Notes: a model not told the origin generated them from the letters alone. Positions 26,079-35,208 are shown, counted from the first letter of the stretch. The stretch: 64,000 nucleotides of DNA from Mycolicibacterium rhodesiae NBB3 (GCF_000230895.2 NC_016604.1:2170001-2234000), one strand, 5' to 3'. Translations and numbers: made by a program.

Positions 26079-27860
26079 ATGACTTACGACGTGATTGTTC
26101 GCAACGGGCTGTGGTTCGACGGGACCGGCGCCGCACCGCAGGTCCGCACACTCGGAATCCGCGACGGGATTGTTGCGACGATCTCCGCTGGGCCGCTCGA
26201 CGAGACCGGTTGCCCGGAGGTCATCGACGCCGACGGCAAGTGGGTCATGCCTGGATTCATCGATGTGCACACGCACTACGACGCCGAGGTGCTGCTCGAT
26301 CCCGGCCTGCGTGAGTCGGTGCGGCACGGTGTCACCACGGTGCTGCTCGGCAACTGCTCGCTGTCGACGGTCTACGCCGACGCCGACGACGCCGCCGATC
26401 TGTTCAGCCGCGTCGAGGCGGTACCCCGCGCGTTCGTGCACGGCGCACTGGAAGCCAAGAAGACGTGGTCCGAGCCGGCTGAATACGTCCGCGCCCTGGA
26501 AGAACTGCCTCTCGGGCCGAACGTCGGCTCGATGCTCGGGCACTCGGACCTTCGCACCAGCGTGCTCGGACTGGACCGCGCGACGACCGAGGGCGTCAAG
26601 CCGACCCCGGCGGAGCTCGACCGGATGGCGACCATGCTCGAGAAGGCGCTCGACGCAGGGCTTGTCGGCATGTCGGGTATGGACGCTCCGATCGACAAGC
26701 TCGACGGTGACCGGTTCCGCTCACGCGCGTTGCCGTCGACGTTCGCGACGTGGCGGGAGCGCCGCAAGCTGATCTCGGTGCTGCGTCGTCGCGGCCGCAT
26801 CCTGCAGAGCGCTCCCAACACCACGAACGCGATCGAGGCGGTGATGTTCTTCCTCACCAGCAGCGGATGGTTCGGCCGTCGACCCGGCGTGCGGATGAGC
26901 CTGCTCGTCTCGGCCGATGCCAAGTCTGCCGCCGGCATCGTGCATGTCTTCGGGCCTGTCGTAAGGCTTGTCAACAAGCTGCTCAACTCCTTTGTGCGGT
27001 TCCAGCACCTACCGGTCCCCTTCGAGCTGTACTCCGACGGCATCGACCTGCCGGTGTTCGAGGAGTTCGGTGCGGGCACCGCCGCATTGCATCTGCGTGA
27101 CCAGTTCGAACGCAACGAGTTGTTGGCCGACCCGGAGTACCGCCGCCGGTTCCGCAAGTCGTTCGACAAGACCAAGCTCGGTCCGTCGCTGTGGCATCGC
27201 GACTTCCACGACGCCACGATCGTCGAGTGCCCGGACACGACGCTGATCGGCAAGAGCTTCGGGCAGATCGCCGACGAGCGCGGGCTGCATCCGCTCGATG
27301 CGTTCCTCGACGTGCTGGTGGAGAACGGCGAACGCAACGTGCGGTGGACGACGATCGTGGCGAACCACCGACCCAAATACCTCGATCGGCTCGCCGCCGA
27401 ACCGTCCATTCACATGGGGTTCTCCGACGCCGGCGCCCACCTGCGCAACATGGCGTTCTACAACTTCTCGGTGAAATTGCTCAAGCGGGTCCGTGACGCG
27501 GAGCGGGCCGGCCGCCCCTTCCTTTCGGTGCAGCGCGCGGTGTACCGGCTGACCTCCGAGGTCGCCGACTGGTTCGGGCTGGACGCAGGCACGCTTCGCG
27601 AGGGCGAGCGTGCCGACTTCGTCGTCATCGACCCGCAGCGCCTTGATGATTCGGTGAACGCCTACCACGAAGAGGCCGTCCCGTTCTACGGCGGTCTGAG
27701 CCGTATGGTCAATCGCAACGACGCCACCGTGGTGGCGACGGCGGTCAACGGCAAAGTCGTGTTCCGCAACGGCGAGTTCTGCGAGGGTTACGGTAGCACC
27801 CTGAAGTCCGGCCACTTCCTGCGGGCGGGCAAGTCCCAGCCTGCGAAAGCGCTTGTCTGA
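26079..27860 (+). CDS. N-acyl-D-amino-acid deacylase-like amidohydrolase
   Basis: Metal-dependent amidohydrolase of 593 aa, D-aminoacylase branch. The metal-binding HxH is in MPGFIDVHTHYDAEVLLDP; further landmarks are GNCSLS, MLGHSDLRTSV, the SDAGAH motif (FSDAGAHLRNM) carrying the catalytic Asp, and a C-terminal composite beta domain (LREGERADFVVIDP). Substrates in the family are N-acyl-D-amino acids or cyclic imides; the precise one is unknown. No secretion signal. The gene and its regulator stand where Mtb has Rv3631-Rv3633, so this locus is variable. A TetR gene follows after 1 base. Confidence 0.88.
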   Translation: MTYDVIVRNGLWFDGTGAAPQVRTLGIRDGIVATISAGPLDETGCPEVIDADGKWVMPGFIDVHTHYDAEVLLDPGLRESVRHGVTTVLLGNCSLSTVYADADDAADLFSRVEAVPRAFVHGALEAKKTWSEPAEYVRALEELPLGPNVGSMLGHSDLRTSVLGLDRATTEGVKPTPAELDRMATMLEKALDAGLVGMSGMDAPIDKLDGDRFRSRALPSTFATWRERRKLISVLRRRGRILQSAPNTTNAIEAVMFFLTSSGWFGRRPGVRMSLLVSADAKSAAGIVHVFGPVVRLVNKLLNSFVRFQHLPVPFELYSDGIDLPVFEEFGAGTAALHLRDQFERNELLADPEYRRRFRKSFDKTKLGPSLWHRDFHDATIVECPDTTLIGKSFGQIADERGLHPLDAFLDVLVENGERNVRWTTIVANHRPKYLDRLAAEPSIHMGFSDAGAHLRNMAFYNFSVKLLKRVRDAERAGRPFLSVQRAVYRLTSEVADWFGLDAGTLREGERADFVVIDPQRLDDSVNAYHEEAVPFYGGLSRMVNRNDATVVATAVNGKVVFRNGEFCEGYGSTLKSGHFLRAGKSQPAKALV

Positions 27861-27861
27861 C

Positions 27862-28464
27862 ATGGCAAGAACGCAGCAACAGCGCCGCGAGGAAACCATC
27901 GCACGGCTGCTCGACGCCAGCATCGACACAATCGTGGAAGTGGGATACGCGAGGGCGTCCGCGGCGGTGATCGCCAGGCGTGCAGAGGTTTCCGACGGCG
28001 CGCTGTTCCGGCACTTTCCGACCATGGGCGACTTCATGGCGGCCACTGCCGAGGAGGTGATGCGACGCCAGCTCGGTCTGTTCTCCAAGCGGGTGGCCGA
28101 GATCCCGGCGGACAAGCCGACCCTGGAAGCCGCGCTGACGATCCTTCGCGACGTCACGGGGAACGCCACGAACACCGTGATGTACGAGCTGCTCGTCGCG
28201 GCCCGTACCGACGAAAAGCTGAAGGCCACATTGAAAGACGTCCTCACGGTGTACGCCGCGAACATCTATGAGGCCGCACGGGCGCTCCCTGGTGCCGAGC
28301 AGTTCGGAGAGGAGACGTTCGCCGCGCTGACGGCGATCCTCACCAATACCTTCGACGGCGCGGCGATCGTGCGCGCGGTGCTGCCGCAGCCGGAGCTCGA
28401 GGACAAGCGGATCGAGCTGCTGACCGCATTGCTCAGTGGTTCGTCACCGACGCTGCCGGCCTAG
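27862..28464 (+). CDS. TetR-family transcriptional regulator
   Basis: Protein of 200 aa. The N-terminal helix-turn-helix is clear (RREETIARLLDASIDTIVEVGYARASAAVIARRAEVSDGALFRHFP region, about residues 8-50), followed by a helical ligand-binding domain. It most likely controls the amidohydrolase gene just upstream, with which it would share a transcript. ATG 27862 is preferred to TTG 27853, which overlaps the amidohydrolase stop. The 3' end overlaps the convergent membrane gene by 32 bp. Confidence 0.92.
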   Translation: MARTQQQRREETIARLLDASIDTIVEVGYARASAAVIARRAEVSDGALFRHFPTMGDFMAATAEEVMRRQLGLFSKRVAEIPADKPTLEAALTILRDVTGNATNTVMYELLVAARTDEKLKATLKDVLTVYAANIYEAARALPGAEQFGEETFAALTAILTNTFDGAAIVRAVLPQPELEDKRIELLTALLSGSSPTLPA

Positions 28465-29689
28465 ACAGCGCGGCCAGATGGACGGCCATACCCACGAGCG
28501 GCCCGCACAACAGGGCGACCACGGTGCGAGTCTCGAGGGTCAGCGGCAACAGCAGCAACCCCGTCGACGCGACGGTCGCTGACACCCATCCCAGCGAGTA
28601 CGCACGGTGTAGCGCTGCCGCCACGGTCGCGGCCCCGGTCAACGTCAACAGCGCGATCGTGATCGCCGCCGCGGTCAGCCACGCCAACAGCGCACGGCTG
28701 GCGACGTAGTCCGCCCCGAACCCGGCGCGCAGCAGCCACGGTCCGAATACACCAGCGGCCAACACGCCCAGCATTCCGATGGACAGCACTACCACGGCAG
28801 GTGCGACGAGCGCCCGCAACCGGTGCGTGCGCTGGTCGACGAAGTATGCAATCAGGTTGCCCTGCATCGCGGTCAGCGGCACAAGTAAGGGGGCACGTGT
28901 TAGGGTCACCGCCAAGATCACCACGCCACCGGTCGTCCCCAAGTCACCAGATGTGGCCTTGAGCAACACCGCGAAGCCCACCACAAGAATCGCGCCGGCG
29001 CCTGCTGCGGCGATCGAATGCGCTGCGCCGCGCAGGAAGGTCCACATGGTCCCGGGAGTCAGCTGGCGGGCTGTAGTCCGAGTGACCGGTGAGACGATCA
29101 ACATGATCAGCCAAGCGACCGCGCCCGCCACTGTGGCCCAGAGGTATCCAGCGAGACCCCAGCCCACGACGAACGAGGCAGCTGAGACCGCGAGCCGTAT
29201 CGCGGCGTCGGTCACCATCAGCGACCCGTACTGGGTCCACCCGTCCACTCCGGCAAGCATCCCCAACAACGTCGCATGCATGCAGAAACCGGCCAGCCCG
29301 ACAGCCAGCAGCACGACACTCAGCCATTGCGATTCGGCGAAAACATGACTCGACCACATTGGTGCGGTTGCCGTGATGACAACAGCGGCCACGATGCCGA
29401 CCAAGGCCGCGACGTGCAGCGGGTGGATCCGAGGCCCGGGGACGAACGCAGTGTGGCGTGTCGAGCGGACCTCCCGCGTCGCTTCTTGTAGTAGACCAGA
29501 GGTGGCACCCGTTACCAGGCCGAAAGCGCCCCAGAACACGCCAAATACCGAAAAACCGGCGGGCTCAAGATCCCGTGCAGCCAGGTAGAGCATTATGTAC
29601 ACGCACAGCGCGGTGAGTGCCGTCGCGGCGCCAATGCGCGTCACGCTTGCGCGCGTGACTGGGCCGGTCGGCGTTCCAGCGTCGGTCAC
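28433..29689 (-). CDS. Polysaccharide-flippase-like integral membrane protein (Rv3630 type)
   Basis: Protein of 418 aa with about 12 predicted membrane helices, starting at IGAATALTALCVYIMLYLAARDL, and little soluble sequence. The pattern resembles MATE/MOP-superfamily flippases, and size and context fit Mtb Rv3630, whose role is not established. GTG 29689 overlaps the stop of the M1 peptidase gene (GTGA), so it is the third cistron of the Pls-like operon. It could move a product or precursor across the membrane, but that is inference from context. Confidence 0.8.
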   Translation of the reverse strand: MTDAGTPTGPVTRASVTRIGAATALTALCVYIMLYLAARDLEPAGFSVFGVFWGAFGLVTGATSGLLQEATREVRSTRHTAFVPGPRIHPLHVAALVGIVAAVVITATAPMWSSHVFAESQWLSVVLLAVGLAGFCMHATLLGMLAGVDGWTQYGSLMVTDAAIRLAVSAASFVVGWGLAGYLWATVAGAVAWLIMLIVSPVTRTTARQLTPGTMWTFLRGAAHSIAAAGAGAILVVGFAVLLKATSGDLGTTGGVVILAVTLTRAPLLVPLTAMQGNLIAYFVDQRTHRLRALVAPAVVVLSIGMLGVLAAGVFGPWLLRAGFGADYVASRALLAWLTAAAITIALLTLTGAATVAAALHRAYSLGWVSATVASTGLLLLPLTLETRTVVALLCGPLVGMAVHLAALSRPAASVTNH

Positions 29690-31023
29690 GTGGGTAGGTC
29701 CAGCGTGGGTAATTCCTTCTCGTACAGCCACGCCGCCCACAGCGGGCGCAGGGATTTGTTCGTGTAGTTCGAGGCGAGCCCGGTGAAGTCGTCGGTGACG
29801 ACTGTGCTATGCCGGTGCCGTGCCGTCCAATCACGAAGCAGCGCAAAGAAGTTGTCGTCACCGACGCGCCGCCGCAACACATGCAGTGTGAGTGCGCCCC
29901 GCTTGTACACCCGGTCGTCGAACATGTCGCGGGCTCCCGGGTCGGCCAGCACCATGTCCTTCGGCGAATCCGCGAGTCGCTGGTAGTAGTGGCGCGCCCA
30001 CTCGTCGGCGCTGCGACCGCCTGAGTGCTCCGACCAAACCCACTCCGCATAACAGGCGAAGCCCTCGTGCAACCAGATGTGCCGCCATCGTTGCGCGGTC
30101 ACCGAGTTGCCGAACCACTGGTGGGCCAGTTCGTGTGCGATCAGCCGCTCGGCGCTGCCTTCACCGTCGCAGTGGTTGGCGCCGAAGACCGAAATACCCT
30201 GCGCTTCAAGGGGTATCTCCAGATCGTCGTCGGTGATGACGACGGTATAGCCGGTCGCCAACGGATACGGTCCGAACAGTTTGACGAACAGCTTCATCAT
30301 CTTAGGCTGGTCGGCGAAGTCCTGATCGAAGTTGCGCCGCAACCGATCCGGCAGGACCGCATACATCTCCACGCCGTTCTTGGCCATGCGGTGGCGGTTG
30401 TACACCCCGATCTGCAGCGTCATCAGGTACGTCGACGTCGGCTCCGCCTGCTCGTAGGTCCAGGCGGTCATGCCCGCTCGTGCCCGCCGAGACAGCAACT
30501 TGCCGTTGGCCAGTGCGTAGTACGGACTCTCGGTGCTGATCCGGATCGCGAAGCTCGCCTTGGCGCTCGGATGGTCGTCACACGGGAACCATGAGGCCGC
30601 ACCGTTGGGCTGGCCGGCCACCAGGACGCCCTCGGTCAGTTCCTCGAAACCGACGTCACCCCAATAGGAGCGGATAGGCCGGGGCGACCCGCCGTAGCGT
30701 ACGACGATCGACATCGCCGCACCGGGGGGAAGGGTGTCCGTCAGGCCGACGTGCAATTTGCTCTGTGACAACTTGAACTGAGCGGGCCGCCGTCCGTTCA
30801 CGGTCACCTTCGTCACGGCCAGCGCGTCCGACAGGTCGAGGGTGAAGTTGCGCAGCGCGGCAAGCGTCACCGCGGTGATCGTGACCGACCCGGCCAGCCG
30901 GTTGATCGCCACCTTGTATTCCAGGTCGATTTCGTAGCGCGATACCCGATACCCGAAGTTGCCGTTGGTCGGTATGTATGGATCGATGACGGGTGCGGGC
31001 CCCTTCTTCTTACTGGGTGTCAC
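29686..31023 (-). CDS. M1-family zinc metallopeptidase
   Basis: Gluzincin aminopeptidase of 445 aa. An N-terminal beta domain (YEIDLEYKVAINRLAGSVTI) is followed by the thermolysin-like domain with HELAHQWFGN and the third zinc ligand Glu exactly 18 residues on (HIWLHEGFACYAEW). The exopeptidase loop reads LEAQG in place of GAMEN. It is shorter than full M1 enzymes (about 850 aa) and lacks the C-terminal helical domain. No signal peptide is evident. It is translationally coupled to the Pls-like synthetase (GTG 31023 overlaps its stop as GTGA). Poly-lysine-degrading Pld enzymes of Streptomyces are also M1-type zinc aminopeptidases, which suggests a matching role here. Confidence 0.9.
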   Translation of the reverse strand: MTPSKKKGPAPVIDPYIPTNGNFGYRVSRYEIDLEYKVAINRLAGSVTITAVTLAALRNFTLDLSDALAVTKVTVNGRRPAQFKLSQSKLHVGLTDTLPPGAAMSIVVRYGGSPRPIRSYWGDVGFEELTEGVLVAGQPNGAASWFPCDDHPSAKASFAIRISTESPYYALANGKLLSRRARAGMTAWTYEQAEPTSTYLMTLQIGVYNRHRMAKNGVEMYAVLPDRLRRNFDQDFADQPKMMKLFVKLFGPYPLATGYTVVITDDDLEIPLEAQGISVFGANHCDGEGSAERLIAHELAHQWFGNSVTAQRWRHIWLHEGFACYAEWVWSEHSGGRSADEWARHYYQRLADSPKDMVLADPGARDMFDDRVYKRGALTLHVLRRRVGDDNFFALLRDWTARHRHSTVVTDDFTGLASNYTNKSLRPLWAAWLYEKELPTLDLPT

Positions 31024-34000
31024 GCGGCGGCATTCTCTGGTTTCTTCGGCGCCGGATCGGGACTGTCGCCGCCGCGCTTCTTACGGAACAGGTTCCACGG
31101 CGCGATCGGATTACCCAGCCATCGGGTCGACGGTGGTACCTCGTCGCCGCGCATCACCAGTGAGGCCGGGCCGACGGTAGCACCCGCGCCGATCCGCGCG
31201 GCGGGCAACGCGACACAGTGCGGTCCCAGCGTCGAACCCTCTTCGAGCACAACGGTATCCATCCGCATGATGCGGTCGTGGAACAAGTGAGTCTGGACCA
31301 CGCAGCCACGGTTGACGGTCGACCCCATGCCCAGGGTGACCAGGTCGGCCTCGGGTAGCCAGTACGTCTCGCACCACACCCCCCGCCCGATCGACGCGCC
31401 CAGCGCGCGCAGCCACAGGTTCATGACAGGGGTGCCGCTGGCGGCGCGGGCGAACCACGGCGCAGCGACGGTCTCGACGAAGGTATCCGATACCTCGTTT
31501 CGCCACACGAACGGCGACCACAGCGGATGTTCGATCGCTCGGATACGACCCACCACAAGCCATTTCGCTATCACCGAGATGCCGCCCGCGATCACGCCCG
31601 CGATCAGCAGCACGACGCCGCCTCCCAGTACCGCCCATAGCCAGCCGAAGCGCACGGCCAGCCACTGCAGAGTCAAGAGCACGCCGAGCCCGATCGCGAA
31701 CGTCACGATCAGCGGTACGATCCGGCAGGTCTCCACCAGTCCGCGCAGGACCTTCAGCCGTAGCGACGGATGGAACGTGCGCAACGTGTCGGCCGCGGTC
31801 GGCTTGCGCCGCAACCGAACCGGCGGGCTACCGAGCCACGACGAGCCGGCCTTGGCTTTGTGCGGTGCCGCCGACAGCACCGCCACCAGCCCATCATCGG
31901 GCACCTTGCGGCCCGGTTGGGTGATGCCGGAGTTGCCGAGGAATGCGCGCTTGCCGATGGTGGCCTTCGCGACATGTATCCAGCCGCCGCCGAGTTCGTA
32001 GGACGCCACCATGGTGTCGTCGGCGAGGAACGCTCCGTCTTCGACGACCGTGAACTTCGGGGTCAGCAGCGCCGTCGAAATCTCGGTGCCGCGGCCCACT
32101 TTCGCGCCGAGTATCCGCAGCCACCACGGCGTCAACAGGCTGGCGTACAGGGGGAACAGGTAGTTGCGAGCGGCATCCATCAAACGCTCGGTGGCCCATA
32201 TCTGCCAGCCGACGCGGCTACGCACCGGGTGATAGCCCTCGCTCAGCCACAGCGACAGCATCCGCACGCCGACAACGGTCACCACGGCGTACGTCAGCAC
32301 TGCCGCCATCGTCGCGATAGGGGTCCACAGGGCCGCAGGCGCGATGGCGGCCGACACCGTATCCGCGTCACGGATACCCCACCCGATCACGGCGAGGCCG
32401 ACACCGAGGGCCAACAGCGGCACGGCACCCAGCAGCACCGACGTCGCCCCGTAGACCGCCACCCACAGCGCTGCCCTGGGCGGACGGTGATCCGGCCACG
32501 GATGGCGCGCCTTACCCGACTTCACCGCGGGCGAGCCCTTCCAGTACTGGCCGTTCTTCACCTTGCCTGCCACCCCCGAGCCCGGGGCCACGTCGGCGTT
32601 CTTGCCGACGACGGCCCCCGGTAACAGGGTTGTGCGGGCACCGATCGTCGCGTCGTTGCCGATACTGATTCGGCCCACGTGGAAGCGGTCCCCGTCGATC
32701 CAGTGACCGGTCAGGTCGACCTCGGGCTCGACCGAACTTCGGTGACCGAGTTTCAGCATGCCGGTCACCGGTGGGGCCGAGTGCAGGTCGACGCCCTTAC
32801 CGACTTTGTTGCCGAGCGCGCGGGCGTAGTACACGAGCCACGGCGCGCCCGCGAGATTCTCCGCGCCGCTGGCCTCGGCGAGGCGTTCGGCGAACCACAC
32901 CCGCAGATGCTCCGGCCCGCCCCGACGGTAGGTGCCGGGCTCCAGCCCGGACAGCAGCATCCGCGAGAACAGCACCGCGATGCCCATCCGGCCCAGCGGT
33001 GTGACGAACAATCCGAACCCCGCGACGATCCACCACCAGCCGATCGGCCTTGCCCACGGCACCAGGTCCAGGTCGGCGGCAACGTTGTTGGCCAGCGCCA
33101 GCCAGACCACCCACTGCAGCGCGGTCAGCGTCGCCAGCGGCAGTGTCAGAGCGACCTGGACGGCTTGGGACAGCCGCGGCGTCGGTTTGACCACACGGGT
33201 CTCTACCCGCGGTGGCGGTTTCAACTCATCGAGGTAACCGGTGAGCGATCCGAGCCGTGGATGGTCGTAGAGGTCGGCGACCGTCACCTGCGGATACCGC
33301 TGACGAAGTGCGGTGACCAGCTGAGCCGCCGACAGGGATCCGCCGCCGAGGGCGAAGAAGTCGGCCTCCGGCCCCTCGATCGGGGCGGCGAGGACGCGGC
33401 GCCACAGGTCCGCAACCCAGCCCATCGTGCCGCCGAGGTCGGGCGCATCCTCACCCTCGGCGTCGCCGGGAGGCGGCCACGGCAACGCGTCGCGGTCGAC
33501 CTTGCCGGATGTCCGGGTGGGCAGTTCGTCCACGAGCACCAGGCGCGGCACCAGCGCGGCGGGAAGTGCCCCCGCCAGCGTCGCGCGCGCTGCAGCGAGA
33601 TCGAACGATGGGTCAGCACTCGCGATGTAGCCGACCAACAGTGGAGTGCCACTGGCCGTGCGCCGCACCGCGGCCGCGCCACCGCTGACGCCCGGCAGGT
33701 TGACCAGCGCCGAATCGACCTCGCCGAGCTCGATTCGTCGGCCGCCCACCTTCACCTGATCGTCGGCGCGGCCCTGGAAGTAGAGGCCGTCTGCTTCGAG
33801 GCGGACCAGGTCGCCGCTGCGGTACGCGCGGTTCCACCCCAGCGCGGGCATCGGCGCGTACTTCTCGGCGTCCTTGTCCGGATCCAGATAGCGAGCCAGC
33901 CCGACGCCGCCGATGACGAGTTCGCCGACCTGGCCGAGCGGCACCGGCGCACCCGCCTTGTCGACCACCGCGAGGTCCCACCCCGGCAACGGCAGTCCGA

Positions 34001-34934
34001 TGCTGACGGGCCCGGTGCCGGTCAGCCGCGCCGCACACGCGACGACTGTCGCTTCGGTGGGGCCATAGGTGTTCCACACCTCGCGGCCGTCGACGGCGAG
34101 CCGCTCGGCCAACTCCGGCGGGCAGGCCTCGCCGCCGAAGATCAGCAGCCGCACGGCCTCGAGCGCCTCGGCAGGCCACAATGCCGCGAGCGTCGGCACC
34201 GTCGAGACGACCGTGATGTCCCGCGACACCAGCCACGGACCCAGGTCCATACCGCTGCGCACCAGTGATCGTGGTGCGGGAACGAGGCAGGCCCCGTTGC
34301 GCCAGGCCAGCCACATCTCCTCGCATGACGCATCGAATGCCACCGAGAGACCGGCGAGTACCCGGTCGTTGGGCCCGATCGGATTGTCCTGCAGGAACAT
34401 TCGTGCTTCCGCGTCGACAAACGCGGCCGCGCTCCGATGCGTGACCGCGACGCCCTTGGGGGTGCCGGTGGATCCGGACGTGAAGATGATCCAGGCGTCG
34501 TCACGACCGAGAGGCGCGGCCGCCCGCCACCCGCGCGACGAACCGGGTGCGCGGATGAGCCCCGCCTCGGTGATGATCGCCACCACCTGAGCCTCGGTGA
34601 ACACCAGGTCGGCTCGTTCGTCGGGGTCGTCGGCATCGACGGGAACGTAGGCGGCGCCGGTGGCCAGCGTCGCGAGGATCGCCACGTACAGCGCATAACT
34701 GCCCGACGGCATCCGGATTCCGATGCGGTCGCCACGTCCGATACCGCGGGTGGCCAGCCATTCGACGCTCTCGGAGATGTCGGCGATCAACTCGGCGTAG
34801 GTGAGCTGGACCTCGCCGTCGTCGATCGCCGGCGAATCGGGATGACGGGCGGCGGTGTCGTAGAGGATGTCGATGAGCGTGCGTGGCTCGGGAGCATGCG
34901 ACGACAACACGAATTGCGCAGGTATCTCTGGCAT
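31020..34934 (-). CDS. Pls-type single-module NRPS (poly-lysine synthetase architecture)
   Basis: Protein of 1304 aa with the full layout of epsilon-poly-L-lysine synthetase Pls (about 1319 aa). It comprises an adenylation domain (residues ~15-490; FTSGSTGTPKG, YGPTE, YRSGDLVR, TSGKVD), a carrier domain (FFALGGGSLSA, Ser533), then three pairs of membrane helices alternating with three left-handed-helix-like acyl-transfer domains. These are around KVGKGVDLHS..., KVGRGTEIST... and SIGRGVWCET.... There is no thioesterase or condensation domain. Hand alignment with GrsA gives pocket D201 A202 E205 S244 I265 G267 T289 V297 V298 K478, close to a known lysine code. ATG 34934 is preferred (GGATGGGG upstream); TTG 35027 adds 31 residues. 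Confidence 0.88.
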   Translation of the reverse strand: MPEIPAQFVLSSHAPEPRTLIDILYDTAARHPDSPAIDDGEVQLTYAELIADISESVEWLATRGIGRGDRIGIRMPSGSYALYVAILATLATGAAYVPVDADDPDERADLVFTEAQVVAIITEAGLIRAPGSSRGWRAAAPLGRDDAWIIFTSGSTGTPKGVAVTHRSAAAFVDAEARMFLQDNPIGPNDRVLAGLSVAFDASCEEMWLAWRNGACLVPAPRSLVRSGMDLGPWLVSRDITVVSTVPTLAALWPAEALEAVRLLIFGGEACPPELAERLAVDGREVWNTYGPTEATVVACAARLTGTGPVSIGLPLPGWDLAVVDKAGAPVPLGQVGELVIGGVGLARYLDPDKDAEKYAPMPALGWNRAYRSGDLVRLEADGLYFQGRADDQVKVGGRRIELGEVDSALVNLPGVSGGAAAVRRTASGTPLLVGYIASADPSFDLAAARATLAGALPAALVPRLVLVDELPTRTSGKVDRDALPWPPPGDAEGEDAPDLGGTMGWVADLWRRVLAAPIEGPEADFFALGGGSLSAAQLVTALRQRYPQVTVADLYDHPRLGSLTGYLDELKPPPRVETRVVKPTPRLSQAVQVALTLPLATLTALQWVVWLALANNVAADLDLVPWARPIGWWWIVAGFGLFVTPLGRMGIAVLFSRMLLSGLEPGTYRRGGPEHLRVWFAERLAEASGAENLAGAPWLVYYARALGNKVGKGVDLHSAPPVTGMLKLGHRSSVEPEVDLTGHWIDGDRFHVGRISIGNDATIGARTTLLPGAVVGKNADVAPGSGVAGKVKNGQYWKGSPAVKSGKARHPWPDHRPPRAALWVAVYGATSVLLGAVPLLALGVGLAVIGWGIRDADTVSAAIAPAALWTPIATMAAVLTYAVVTVVGVRMLSLWLSEGYHPVRSRVGWQIWATERLMDAARNYLFPLYASLLTPWWLRILGAKVGRGTEISTALLTPKFTVVEDGAFLADDTMVASYELGGGWIHVAKATIGKRAFLGNSGITQPGRKVPDDGLVAVLSAAPHKAKAGSSWLGSPPVRLRRKPTAADTLRTFHPSLRLKVLRGLVETCRIVPLIVTFAIGLGVLLTLQWLAVRFGWLWAVLGGGVVLLIAGVIAGGISVIAKWLVVGRIRAIEHPLWSPFVWRNEVSDTFVETVAAPWFARAASGTPVMNLWLRALGASIGRGVWCETYWLPEADLVTLGMGSTVNRGCVVQTHLFHDRIMRMDTVVLEEGSTLGPHCVALPAARIGAGATVGPASLVMRGDEVPPSTRWLGNPIAPWNLFRKKRGGDSPDPAPKKPENAAA

Positions 34935-35051
34935 AACGGCCCCATCCACGGGTACAAAACTACTAAGCGGCGTGGGCCTCGCGTATGCGGCGCACGCGGC
35001 GGGTTTGGTTTCCTCGATTTCGGTCAATCGCGGTTACCTGGCAGAATCATC

Positions 35052-35160
35052 AGCGGAGGGGAGTATTCCTTCGCCGCAGCGTCGTCATCACGTCGGCCTG
35101 GAGTTGGACGACCGGTGTTGCGGACCGTGCGTTCATCGTCGCGGTGGAAGAGACCTCCGG
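35052..35160 (+). promoter_or_regulatory. yybP-ykoY-type manganese riboswitch
   Basis: The leader upstream of a TerC-family gene, a classic yybP-ykoY partner, contains the family hallmarks in order: GGGGAGTA (35058-35065), a GTCGTCATCAC loop region, and GAAGAGACC (35147-35155) at the 3' side. GGAGG (35055-35059) can pair with CCTCC (35154-35158) as the closing P1 helix. In this class Mn2+ binding at the junction usually raises expression of exporters such as MntP, Alx/TerC and YoaB. Assigned by eye. Confidence 0.75.
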
Positions 35161-35204
35161 CGTTTTACCGGGCTGCATCCGCGGCTCGCCGCGACGACCG
35201 GAGG
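35154..35204 (+). promoter_or_regulatory. Anti-Shine-Dalgarno expression platform
   Basis: CCTCCGG (35154-35160) is the exact complement of CCGGAGG (35198-35204), which contains the terC ribosome-binding site GGAGG. The same CCTCC is needed for P1 of the aptamer, so the two helices exclude each other. Confidence 0.6.
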
Positions 35205-35208
35205 TTTT

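Noticed and set aside
28433-28464. TetR/membrane-gene 3' overlap considered as a misannotated end
   Set aside because: Both reading frames end naturally with family-like tails; 32-bp convergent overlaps are common here.
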